A DNA stretch of 64,000 bases from assembly GCF_910592395.1 (NCBI RefSeq), contig NC_088313.1:4530501-4594500 (forward strand). The letters run 5' to 3'. This document shows, piece after piece, positions 38,784 to 49,862 of this stretch (positions are counted from its first letter, which is position 1; the number at the start of each line of letters is the position of its first letter). This DNA comes from Lineus longissimus (taxonomy: Eukaryota > Nemertea > Pilidiophora > Heteronemertea > Lineidae). Under the pieces are notes generated by a model, which had not been told where the DNA came from, made no database searches, and saw only the letters and a program-made list of their open reading frames with translations. A program made the translations under genes and the position numbers.

Positions 38784-39534
38784 AGCAGGGTGTACACTAG
38801 TAAAATATTAGCAACATTTTTACAACAATTTTGCAACAAGCCCTTCAAGGCCCTGTGTACACTAGCAACAAAATTGCAACAAATTAGCAACATTTTTACA
38901 ACATGTTGGTAAATTGTTGCAAAGTTTTTAGTGGGAACAAAGGGAAATAGGTATTTTGGAGGGAAAATGGATGATTCCAAGGAGAGAAGATGTGTTTTGA
39001 GTGCTTCTGCAGCAATTTTAGCTGTCATTGTTGAGAGACGGAAGAGGCGGCGAAATAACCAAAGAGAATATGGACCAGGCCCTGGATCAAAATGAGGGTA
39101 GATCATGGGGCATACCACTGCCTGTTAAAGGAGTTGCGGCTGACTGACAAGCCGTCATACAAAAACTTCTTGCGAATGGATGAAACTTCTAGAAAAGGTT
39201 TCATCACCCTACGAAGCAAGACACTCACTTGAGAGTTGCTATACCTGCTTCTTGTTCAAGTCACATGACCTCAGGTAGATCACATGACGCAAATCCTATT
39301 TCTGATTGGCTGAAGAGTTTGCAACATTTTTACAACATGCAACAAAGAATTGCATTGCATTTAATTTGCAACAATTTTACAACAATTTTACAACAATTTT
39401 ACAACAATTTACAACATGTTGTAAATGTAAGACGCGTTTTGCTCTGTACACACTACGCAACATTTTTGCAACATTTGTTGCAACTGGAAATGTTGTAAAA
39501 ATGTTGCTAATATTTTACTAGTGTACACAGGCCT
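38784..39534 (+). mobile_element. PIF/Harbinger element, non-autonomous, nested in R1
   Basis: It is flanked by a TTA target duplication (38781-38783 and 39535-39537), as expected for PIF/Harbinger (TWA). The termini share gtgtacactagtaaaatatt as an inverted repeat of about 37 bp. Both ends are rich in ttgcaaca/ttgttgca motifs. The interior holds relics of a transposase N-terminus. Confidence 0.75.
38967..39270 (+). pseudogene. Harbinger transposase N-terminal relic, frameshifted
   Basis: A first frame from 38967 encodes an Arg-rich segment (VERRKRRRNN) and stops after GPGPGSK. A shift then gives HGAYHCLLKELRLTDKPSYK and NFLRMDE. This matches the RGAYH-L--EL---D---Y-NFLRM block upstream of the DDE nuclease in Harbinger transposases. 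A third piece reads KQDTHLRVAIPA. At least two frame breaks and the missing catalytic domain mean it is dead. Confidence 0.65.
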
Positions 39535-40327
39535 TTAGGCAATAATAGAGTTGGGTAGGGCATTTTGTTAATGTTACCCTTTTAGTTAGGGAAACTGGTG
39601 CCTTCTGCATTAGGTGGACCCTACTTGCTCATCTGTCAGACCGGCCTCACACGTTGGCAGTAGAGTTTAAGGTCCAGTCTGCGAGATTTACCCATTTCTA
39701 CCCAGCCAAAAGCGGGTGATTGGGCTAGTCTCTCCATGTGATTCAATTCGCATGGATTCTTGTGTCCTGTGCTGAAAGGCTCCCTCCACAAGGGCAGACT
39801 ACATCCGGTGGCACTAAAGTGTGGAAGAAAGACAGAAGACGACCAATTTGCGAAAAGGATCATCATCATCATCATCATCATGGTAACAGCTGAGGATGAA
39901 TCATGTTGCTGTGTGTAGAATTGATGGTCCAATATAGGTTAGGTTATCTGTTTGCGCACACATTGCAAGGGTGGAGCTTGCTTGAAGTAGATTGCGCCAG
40001 TCTACCGTAATTCACTGTTACACATCCAGAAGCTAATATCCTTAGGCTTTGAGTCCTTAGTTTAGTAGAGTTTGACGAGTAATGTAATATATACGAACAA
40101 CGCAGCAACAACTCAGCTGAGCGCCAGGCCCTTGGGCCTCTTGTTCTGGATAGCTTTGTCTCGTTTTTTGTTATGGTTTCTGTCAAATGTATCTGAGGGT
40201 TCATGGCTTTGTTTTTCTCAATTTTGGGCGGAAATAATTAAGGGGCTTTCAAGGTGTTCTTCATGAGGTTGATCTCCTGCACATGATTCTGTTAGCAAAA
40301 ATATATAAGGCGAGCTTGTACATTTTT

Positions 40328-40423
40328 AGCTCAGCTGACTAAGTCAGCCGAGCTTGTCAAATAAGTTGTTCAGTGGCGTCCGTCTGTCCATCCATCCATC
40401 CATCCATCCATCCATCCATCCAT

Positions 40424-40457
<34 letters not shown>

Positions 40458-42069
40458 GTTAAACTCATGGTGCACATTTTGTAACCGTAAGACCTAGAGA
40501 CTTCAATTTTGCATTTCTGGATACTTCTGGTAAAACTCTACTTTCAAAACAAAATTTGTCGCTATTCGACCTACTTCCTGCGAGCGAGAGTGCATGAAGG
40601 AAACTGGCCTATATCGGCCTAGGAGCAGCAGAATTAGTCGAAATATGCTCTAATATTAAGATAAAATTCTTGAAAATCTATTTTATTGAGAAAAAGTTCA
40701 AAATTTTAACAGGAGAGGGCGCTACCTGCCTTTTAATTATTTCTGCCGATTCAAATTCCCGCCCGATGACGTCAGCCATCAATGAAGTCTCCTATTTGCC
40801 AGTTCTCAAAACATGGCAGCAACACAACAAAAGCAGTAGCTCCAGGAATAAATCACTGTTCACTTCAGCTTCGTAATCGATTGTACCCCCACTTTATTGT
40901 GTTTTGTGTGGTGTTCCTATTCAATCAACGATGTTAGGCCTTATTATGTTGGTTTTAATTGAGAAGGTGCATTATAAGCGGCGTGCGAAATACCGAAGCG
41001 GAGACAAAATGGCGGCATGTTGTTTACGCCATGTGCAATAATCTTATTTGGAACTCAATGACACTCAAGTGCCCAATTTTCTGCTTAAAAAGGAGTCTGG
41101 TAGGCGATATTATCACTAGTTCGTTTCAGTGGTAGTCATAAGGTCTTTAGGGACTACTTTCAGAAATTAGTTCTTGAAAATTTGGCCACATTTCTGTGAA
41201 AACGATATCGGAAGTGCATGCTCTGTTCGCGATGACATCGCCGATGTATTTTGAAGTGGAGAATTCCCACAGTATGTGCAGTGAATCGGCATGATTCTGT
41301 TCGCCTATTAAGTTTTAGTTCTACGATTCTTTCATGAGTAAAAAGTAGACATTCTAAGCAATACAATAATGTCACTCCCATAAAAATTGATTGGAAATTG
41401 AGGGAGCTACGGCATTCTGTTCGGCAACTGGCAGCGCTGAAAAAATACATTGCATACTGTACAATACCAAATGGCACATTTTAAAAAGCGCTCATTGGAC
41501 AACGTAGGGAATCACCAGAAATGACGTCATCGCTGGTCTAAATAGAAAACTACGGTGGCGCAGTAGAGCACAAGAAAAGGTTTAGCATTAACTTCGTCAT
41601 GCAAGCTTCAGCAACAAAACGATTTCTCATGAATGATTTATTTGATCATCATCAGCTTGTTTCCCCTGATAGAAAAAAAAAAGATTTACAATTTCCATCA
41701 AAGTTTTCTATTTTGTGTATAGTCACATGTTATTTAACTGGCAAGGAGCCAAGCAGTTTTGAATATTCGCGGGAAAATACTTCGTACTTGTAAACGAGGC
41801 TATGACAATGAGTATCCTCATTCATGGCATAAACTTCATGTTTCGGTGAATATTTTCATACGATGATTTCACCCGAATTATGGTCAGGATTGAGGAATGA
41901 ACAGTGGCATAATTATGTCAACCAAAAACATTGGTACCGTAGTGAACGCAAAAGGATATCAAATACATGTACCATGGAGCATGCCATTTTCATGCATAAT
42001 GAACTAAACACCGGGAAGATATAAAATGATATTAACTCAGCTGAGCGCCAGGACCTTGGGCCTCTTGTT
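40328..42069 (+). mobile_element. R-family element R2, about 1.7 kb
   Basis: The 5' end is agctcagctgactaagtcag, with a (CATC)n run at about 40388-40450 at the position of the tetranucleotide run in R1. Next comes a ttttgtaaccgtaagacc motif related to the 300-bp tandem repeat. The 3' end is ctcagctgagcgccaggacc, then ttgggcctcttgttg; the hairpin has one mismatch compared with R1. No coding capacity. Confidence 0.68.
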
Positions 42070-42261
42070 GCTATTAGTATTAGTCATGTTATATCAACCT
42101 GCCTAACACCAATTGTGTAAAGTGCTGCAGCGTCCAATAAACATCAAGTCTGTTTGATTTTAACCACAGCTGTCTGCAGACAAGTGGGCCTTTTATCACT
42201 CATTGCAGTAGTAATCATAATTTAGATACAAACTGATCTTCTCTGGAGCACGTCAGGCGGT

Positions 42262-42916
42262 GACCGTCAGTTATGTCACAGGTCATATGGGCTGTGTAGC
42301 ATGTCATATGGGCTGTGTCGCAGGTCATATGGGCTGTGTCATAGGTCATATGGGCTGTGTCACAGGTCATAATGGGCTGTGTCACAGGTCATATGGGCTG
42401 TGTCACAGGTCATATGGGCTGTGTCACAGGTCATAATGGGCTGTGTCACAGGTCATATGGGCTGTGTCACAGGTCATATGGGCTGTGTCACAGGTCATAT
42501 GGGCTGTGTCACAGATCATAATGGGCTGTGTCACAGTTCATATGGGCTGTGTCACAGGTCATATGGGCTGTGTCACAGGTCATATGGGCTGTGTCACAGG
42601 TCATATGGGCTGTGTCACAGGTCATAATGGGCTGTGCCACAGGTCATATGGGCTGTGTCACAGGTCATATGGGCTGTGTCACAGGTCATATGGGCTGTGT
42701 CACAGGTCATAATGGGCTGTGTCACAGGTCATATGGGCTGTGTCACAGGTCATATGGGCTGTGTCACAGGTCATAATGGGCTATGCCACAGGTCATATGG
42801 GCTGTGTCACAGGTCATATGGGCTGTGTCACAGGTCATATGGGCTTTGTCACAGGTCAATGGGCTGTGTCACTGGCCATATGGGCTGTGTCATAGGTCAT
42901 ATGGGCTGTGTCACAT
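42262..42916. repeat. 21/22-bp minisatellite, about 30 copies
   Basis: The unit is gggctgtgtcacaggtcatat. A one-base-longer variant (cataatggg) recurs every three to six units, giving a higher-order pattern. Overlapping plus-strand frames in it are repeat translations shifted by the extra base. Confidence 0.95.
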
Positions 42917-43439
42917 CCCTAAACTCATGAAGCTTGACTTGTGAAACAGGACAAAGAGTCTTCTACGTATATGTTACCCTGTTCTCATATTGATTATCAT
43001 GTAAAATATTGGAAGTATATCAACTTCAGTCCTACCCAGACTCGACCATGTAAGAAAAATTGTTATAATCTTTTATTTACAATTATTCTGTTATTTGATT
43101 TTAGTTGATTGTACAGTTCTGTTTTCTTTTGTGAATCTATTGGCGGGTCTAGAAATGTTAAATTGACTATATGATGTCAATAAGGGTAATGTTCCGTGAC
43201 ACATTGACCTGGATTTGTCAGTTATTGGCTCGATGTCAAGTGTAAACTATAAGTCGTGGTTTACATATGATTCATGTTGTTATTTCTTACGATTCACGAG
43301 TCACAAGGCACTTGTCACACACACGTTTGTTATATTGGCTTGAACACATGATGTGACAGAAGGATAACGACGACGAAAAGTGACATCATAAATCCCATTC
43401 AGCCTACTCTTTGGACATGTAGCATGTGACAATGTGAAC
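42917..43439. other. No recognised feature
   Basis: AT-rich unique sequence between the 21-bp array and a MITE. I see no exon, inverted repeat or SINE here. Confidence 0.4.
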
Positions 43440-43619
43440 TATAGTCGTATTTCCACCCATCAAATCCCCCATGTCTTTTGCGCTTACACCTATGAATTGC
43501 CGTGTCTAAATAGACCCGTGTGTCAAATCCCCGTGTCTATTAGCCCCATCGAGCTCGATGGGGCTAATCAGGGGCTAATTTAGACGGGCGACAGATGGCG
43601 CGGTGGAACTACGACTTTA
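43440..43619. mobile_element. MITE (family T), copy 2, inverted relative to copy 1
   Basis: The ends tagtcgtatttccaccc and ggtggaactacgacttta are inverted repeats. The same perfect 30-bp palindrome sits at 43539-43568. Copy 2 lacks an internal block of about 260 bp present in copy 1. Confidence 0.75.
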
Positions 43620-43883
43620 ATGTAAATCAAGGGTTTACACTGGATTTACATATGATTCACATTATTACTCATTGTGATTCTACATGTAACAACGTGAGCT
43701 CTACGTGTATTCAGCCTAATTCAACCATGTACAGACCTTGACATCTCTTGATTACAACCAAATTCCCCATCAACCTGGCAAGCTATTAAGTAGCTCCAAT
43801 TGCCTCCTAAAATTGTCATGGCTGGACCTTAATAGTACTTTAGTCTGGTGTACTGATAACTCTATGTTCTGTCTCTGTCTTAG

Positions 43884-44026
43884 GTGGGTAATTTTACACT
43901 CGCTGTCATTAGCGAGGTTAAGATCGACCCGGACTCCGAGAATGTGGTGATTGCATTCAGTCTCCGACATCATCAGTTCAATGAGGTTACTCAATTTAAG
44001 ACCAATGGAATGCGGGTCTTCAAATC
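43884..44026 (+). CDS. Orphan internal exon of an unrecognised gene
   Basis: A pyrimidine-rich acceptor (ctgtctctgtcttag) and a consensus donor (tc|gtaagt) enclose 143 nt open in only one frame (phase 0 in, phase 2 out). The translation looks like real folded protein: NFTLAVISEVKIDPDSENVV and FSLRHHQFNEVTQFKTNG. I do not recognise the family and found no partner exon within reach on either side. It could belong to a gene whose other exons lie in long introns, or be a decayed remnant. Confidence 0.45.
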
Positions 44027-44624
44027 GTAAGTGTCTTCTGACTATGATTTACTTGTACTTCCCACAGCAGTGAATATATATGCAACTGCAAATGTTCTTT
44101 GTGACTTCCGAGACTGACTTGGCATTCTTCTCCATTCTGGTTCTCGGAGTCAGGGCTGATCTTAACCTCCCAGTATTATGCTTGTCTTGTCAAAAATAAG
44201 AACAAAGGAATCAAATTAGTTCAAGGTTCATTATGTTCTGTTTAGCTGTCTTATCTTATATGAAATAACAGTAGAATCTGATGAGGTGGTTAGGTTAGAA
44301 AGGTAATGGAGTATTTCTGTTTGCCTCCTAAACTGCAGTGATTGGGTGTAACTCTGCAGTCATGCGGAAGTGTTCTGTCTTTGTCTTGGGTGGTTTTCTT
44401 TCCGTTAACGTTACATAAGAGAGGTTGCACACCGTCCCAACTCCCATTGCTGACTCCAATTTCAAGTTGGAGTGGGTAAGGGAGTCAAAGAGCAGGTTGC
44501 GTTCATCCCATGAGAAGCGACTTGGAATGGCAAACTTTTGTCAACGTAATTGCATTTGTCCATGCCGCCACGTGTCAACAAAAGATGAGTGGCATAAAAA
44601 CTTCCAAAATGAGGCAAATGGGAA
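44027..44624. other. No recognised feature
   Basis: Intergenic or intronic sequence after the orphan exon. No follow-on exon of matching phase could be identified. Confidence 0.35.
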
Positions 44625-44885
44625 GCGGTGGTGCAGTGGAAGAGAGCTGGGCTCATGATCAGGAGGTCGTGGATTCGACTCCAGGCCGAGTCACTGCGTG
44701 GTTCCCCTACTGGTCGAGTTCAAGTGAGCGCCTTGTGGTCATTGGGAAACCCCTGATTGATTTCTGTGGAGACTGGCGTAATAATGTGATATCCCACAGC
44801 GCTTTAACAGTTTCATTACCGAGGAGTTTATAAAAATCCGGGACATTATTAGTCTCCGCCATCGGCTGAGACTTTTGTACTAGGG
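44625..44885 (+). mobile_element. tRNA-derived SINE
   Basis: An exact A box (tggtgcagtgg, about 44631) and a B box (ggattcgactcc, about 44672) sit at tRNA spacing. A SINE body follows to about 44885, ending in cttttgtactagggtatta. The 107-aa frame across it is the SINE, not a gene. Confidence 0.72.
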
Positions 44886-45619
44886 TATTATTCTCCTCAA
44901 GTTATTCTCCTCAAGAAATTATTCCAGCAAACTCTCGTCTCCAGGTGAAAGCTTCATATGTACATGAACACGGCAATGCATTGCAAAACATCGATAAAAC
45001 GAGGGTGTCCATGAACTAAGAAGTCAATCTGGGTTACAGCCGCGAAAGTGCTATGGGCATGCATAGCGCAATACATGTAAATTTTTAACCAATAAACCTC
45101 GCCATACCGGTTCGATGACTGGTGCCCCGCGTTATGTGTATTACATATTGGCTGCACATATGGAGAAACATAATGGATAAAGACCAGGGACTAGTCTACA
45201 CCATCGAAGCATTTTTCTATAATACCGGTAAATATAATATAATATTTGGAGTTTATGGGCTATGAAATAAGAAAAAACGGCAGTGAATTAAAGCGGCTGA
45301 GTTTCAAGAATGTGTTCTTCCCTTCTGGACACTTATGTTGCCTTGATCAGTCTTTTTTCGCACATAAACCATCGCTCCGCTGAAGTGAAAGTGCGATGTT
45401 TTTGTTTTGTTTTTGTCAACATGCATGGCTGTGTGCATTCACGGCTGATCATCCATGCACTGGATTTTGGTCGGAGAGCATTTTTAGTTCCTGGACGTAT
45501 AGTTAGTCCACGTTATTCGGTGAAAATGTGCTGTAGGCCTACCGACGTGGATCTATAGCACTTTCCACAGTATGTGGCGAATTTAAGTCGGCCTGTGGCT
45601 CATATCTTTATTTACCTCT

Positions 45620-45912
45620 TGCAGTAACCATGTCATCGCCGCCATCATCATCATCATCATCAGCTTCACCCTTGAAGATAACGTACTCCACAACCACAAA
45701 TTACACCACCCCTTCAAAGTAAACTTCATCACCAACTTCAATGACATCATCCCCATCACCCTTGAAGAGATCGTCCACAAGCTCAAATCACACTACCCCT
45801 TCGAAGAAAACGTCGTCGTCGTCATCGTCACCAGCCACGCCAAGCAAACAGGAAGTTGTCGTTGGAACGCAGCATAACAACAAACGGGCCATTTCAACCA
45901 AATGGCAATAAC
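45620..45912 (+). pseudogene. Ser/Thr/Pro-rich coding-like repeat interrupted by one TAA
   Basis: An acceptor-like ttacctcttgcag precedes an ATG at 45630. The frame MSSPPSSSSSS-ASPLK runs into NYTTPSK then TAA, and continues open to a stop at about 45910. It holds two related 66-bp units: PLK...YTTPSK-stop-TSS and PLKRSSTSSNHTTPSKKTSS. The stop TAA stands where the second unit has AAA. It may be a broken low-complexity exon or a codon-like microsatellite. I do not recognise a gene. Confidence 0.3.
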
Positions 45913-46049
45913 AACAATAAAAGCCACCCAAACATTTTCGGAATGAGTATACTGCAAACCTAATCGCAATCATAACTATTGTCAATGATATATATTGCTT
46001 GAAATACACCAGCAATCAATAAACAAAATTAATATTATTCATTTTTATT

Positions 46050-48826
46050 AGCTCAGCTGACAAAGTCAGCGGAGCTAGTAGAATAGCTGTTCAAATGGTG
46101 TCCGTCCTGCAATCCATCCATCCATCCATCTAGGGACCCATCTGTGGACAAAATTGGACATTTCTGATTGAGAAGGCCTAGCCACTTCGTTGACGGTGCT
46201 AAATTAGGAGTTGCCCAAGGTGAACTCAAAACACGAAAAATCAGCGCGATCCGACCTGTATTAAGAGAATGAGGTCATTTCGCGTTTAGATTTCTTTCCC
46301 TTTGTACCTCGGTCCACAGAGCAAATATTGTTTTCAAATGTGGCTGAATATTTTTTAATATTTTTTCATTTTTTACTTTTAATGGAATTAATATAGTTTT
46401 CACCGCCAGTTGGCGCTGCAGGCACATTGACTGAATTTTGGCGATTTCAAATTTGGCGGTGGCTCAACTTTTTGCAAGCAGTGCCGCTGATTGGCCGATC
46501 GATAGAAGAGATGCCACCATTTAAAAATGGCGGTAGTCGCTGCTTCAATGAAGAGGAGTGAACTTTCTCATGTTCAATCGGTTGATACTCTTTTAATCAA
46601 CATGACCATGTACCTGAAATTTGTTTAGGTACTGAAAAGAGTCTATATAATTCAGATTTATCGATAGTTTTTTATAATATTGCGGAAATTTTGTGCACAA
46701 ATTAGCGAAAGTTGGTGCTCGTCTCATGTCATTTTAGAGCGAGAAATTTGTTTCCGTCGATCTCTCCCACTGAAAAATCGCTTGCATAGCTTCGAATTTT
46801 TGTGAAAATAAGTATCTGAACTTGGTTTCAAATAGTCTAGAGAGTTACCTTTGTGGTGATACATATGGTATGTGATAAATATTTGTGGAATTTGTGAAAT
46901 TCGGTTTTCAAACGTGCCGATGATGCAAGCGATCTCGCGTGAATTTTGCAAGTCCTGATATGTCGACCGGGTGTCAAAAATCACTCGCCTAAATTCAATT
47001 CAAAGATCAAAAATAATATCTGAACTTAGTTTCAAATAGCCTACGCAATTATCATTTCGGTGATATATAATGCATGCATGTAATAATTGATTAATCTGCC
47101 TAAAACGCGCTATTAAAACGGCGAAAGATCGTGATATTCTGATAAACACTCTGGTGGCGGTCGCACTAAATAACGACCGGTAGGGCCCGGCGTCTGGCGG
47201 AGAAAAAAAGGTTGCGCCCGGAGGTTGAAACGGGATTTTTATGCACTTTTAACTGTATATATATGTTGTTTGGATGTATTTCTAACAGTTCTGTAACTTT
47301 GATGACCAAGCTTGCGCCCAAAGTTGGTAAAATTGATGCTTGTTTATGGACTGCGCTAGCGACCGGAGAATTCGCCGTCGGCCATTTTGGCTACGGTCCC
47401 TGAGTTGTTGTGGTTGGCAATTTTGCAACAAATTTCGCCATTTACGTTTGTTTACAATTATTTTGAAAGTCACATTATGACATCGTAGTATGAATTCCAC
47501 TGCAGTTTCGTTACGCAGCAATGCTCGTGTTTTTGGTTTGCAATCCTGTACTGTCTGTACACTGCGCTGTGCATGGCTGTACTGTAGCTGTAAAAAAGAC
47601 AAAAACCATAGCCTAGCCCTATAAGGCTATAGGACAGGCTTAGAGTATAACTCAACAGGCCCTCATGATTCATTTGATGGACACCTTATTTGATAGTACC
47701 TCATCATTAAGTCCACTAGATCCTGTTCTGTCACATGTCGTAGACGATAGACAATTTTCAAAATGTAGTACACCACTCGCTCATCTTTAAGCCCAGCTCT
47801 CGGCTCACATCATGTGGGCACGGTTGGCTGTTGAGTGTTATGGTTCAGTCTGTGAGACTAATTTAAAGAGGTTACACTTTTATTTTGAATTGGAAAACAG
47901 CCCACAGGACTGACTTTTCACTGAGTAATAAGTGTGCCCTTCGAAGGTTAAGTCTCTTTCTGGATTTGTTTCCATGGATGCCTTGTTCAGGATATCATCT
48001 GACCGATGCCTGATCAAGCACAGACTGTATCCGGTGGTGTACATTTCCCCGTCTATGTCACCCTTTTTTATTCAGTCAGTGTTAATTTCTCTTCTCTTTT
48101 TTTACAGATTAACTGTTGTTGGTTATTGCAAGAGGAGTCGTTGGCACATTTCAAGTCCAGGAAAGCACTTGCTGTTCCCACATTCAGAGTTAGGTGTGCT
48201 TACTCGTTTTACTGCTTTCCATTCCCGGAGAGCGTTATCAAATATCTGCCGCAAGGCAACAAATATCTGCCGCAAGGCGCTTCAAATATCTGCCGAAAGG
48301 CATCAAATATCTGCCGCACCAATAAAGTTCATTTTGTTAACCAACTCTTTATCTTCTTTTCTTCACATACAAAAAAGACCGTCCCAAACATTTGGCTGCA
48401 TCCACTTCATCAATGTCCAGACAACAGTCGGTTCATTTGACCATTGTAAAGCACCAGGCCCCACCTCACAAAATACACTGTAATAATTATGTACCTTGTG
48501 TCCATGTGCATGTTATTAGTTCCACCTACGCTGCATGAAGACAAGGACTCCACTCTTTGACATCACGTACAACACAACTCCTTGACGTCATCACACACCC
48601 AACTACTGCAACGGCAATAGAAATGACTTTACGTCATAATAGCAGGGTGACGTCAACTCAGTACTTCAGCATGCACTGATATAGCAAGAAGGTCTTTCGC
48701 ATCAGCACTTCTGCGTGCTAGACGTTATAGCTTCACGTTGCCTCATAATAACGGTACCGACACACACTTGGCCCTTGCCTTCACCTATCCATTTCAGCTG
48801 AGCGCCAGGCCCTTGGGCCTCTTGTT
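46050..48826 (+). mobile_element. R-family element R3, about 2.8 kb
   Basis: The 5' end is agctcagctgacaaagtcag, with a short (ATCC)n run at about 46112 in the same place as in R1 and R2. The 3' end is cagctgagcgccaggccctt, then gggcctcttgtt. CRE-type tgacgtca motifs cluster near 48583-48655. Four copies of aaatatctgccgcaaggc lie at 48239-48322. A 183-aa frame at 47932-48483 crosses these repeats and has no family resemblance. Confidence 0.68.
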
Positions 48827-49700
48827 TATACATTCATTCCTTCCATTCATACGAAGCGCACATTCAACTGCGGCTTCACATCCCTTCCTCAAGGGCTCAT
48901 CTCAAAATGTCCTTATGAAAAAGACGACATAATTCGGTCTCCCCCTTCACCCCTCCCCGCTCTTGCAACAAAACTAAACAAATGTCCCATAATTCTTCAG
49001 AACATAAATTTATATCACTCTTAACCCCCTCCCTACCACTAAGACCACATTATTTCGTCTTTTTCCCCTCCAATCAACCGAATCGATCGTCTTATCCCAA
49101 CATCCACTCTCACCCAGACAATTTCTCAATCCCCCTTCCATTCACAATGCGAACAATACGCCTACAATGAGGCGGAGACTCCAGAGTCTGCTAAGACTCA
49201 ACTGACAATTCTAGTTATGATTATTATATGACGCATCAGGCAATGGGTTGGAGTCGGAAATCGCTTCAATGCTCAAGCTGTTTTCACCGGAAGTCTTGTC
49301 AACTGATGACAGAATATGCGAAAAGGGAGCCGCCTCAGAGTGGGAGGGGCGACGGTGTGCAACCTCTGTATTATAATTGTCTTGACAAATAAGAAAATAA
49401 CAACTCAATCAAATTATCAACTAGTTTTGCACAACTTCTTCCCGATTTCTCATATCTGCATGCATAATTCTCGAATACTGTATCTAGATTTCAGTTGTTC
49501 TCCATCTTGAAGTCCATGTCAGTAGAGAGTGGACTGCATTTAAAATAACCTTTAACTTCTATAGTGTTATGTCTTATATTTGCATTCTACATGTATATCA
49601 AAATAACAGAGAATCTCATCTCCTGTTTAGAACATATCCAACTTGAATTTAATCGGTTTTTTTCTTGCCTATCAAAATGAAGTATAACAATATAAATATA
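48827..49700. other. No gene; pyrimidine-rich tract
   Basis: The stretch 48930-49140 is unusually rich in C and T on the plus strand (ctcccccttcacccctcccc). No exon, SINE or inverted repeat was recognised. Confidence 0.4.
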
Positions 49701-49862
49701 CAGTAGAACCTCTCTTAGCGGACACCTCTCAATTAAGGACACTAGTTTTGGTCCCAAATTGGTTGTCTCCATTCAATTTGACCTCTCTAATCAGGATACC
49801 TCTCTATTAAGGACAGCACTTGTCAGTCCAGTGGGTGTTCTTAATAGAGAGATTCTACCGTA
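49701..49862. mobile_element. Pogo/Tigger-like MITE (family P)
   Basis: The ends are acagtagaacctctcttagc and agagagattctaccgta, with the usual internal repeats. It is the only clear copy outside IDE. Confidence 0.75.

Larger units (their letters stand above)
37362..40145 (+). mobile_element. R-family element R1, about 2.8 kb
   Basis: The 5' end is a palindromic agctcagctgacaagctgag, followed about 50 bases later by a (TGTC)n run (37413-37450) and a ggcacgtttcaaaac motif. The 3' end is ctcagctgagcgccaggccc, where aggccc-tt-gggcct forms a hairpin followed by cttgtt. It abuts T at both ends. The same ends define R2 and R3. It contains a nested Harbinger element and a splice-site pair with a poly(A) signal. 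No Rep/helicase or transposase was seen. Confidence 0.7.

Noticed and set aside
42379-42930. Four overlapping plus-strand frames of 82-98 aa
   Set aside because: They are translations of the 21/22-bp array; the pattern MGCVTGH/GLCHRS is the same unit in shifted frames.
44510-44833. 107-aa frame
   Set aside because: It is mostly a tRNA-derived SINE with A and B boxes.
47932-48483. 183-aa and 144-aa frames in R3
   Set aside because: They cross aaatatctgccgcaaggc repeats, have no recognisable domain, and overlap each other in different frames.
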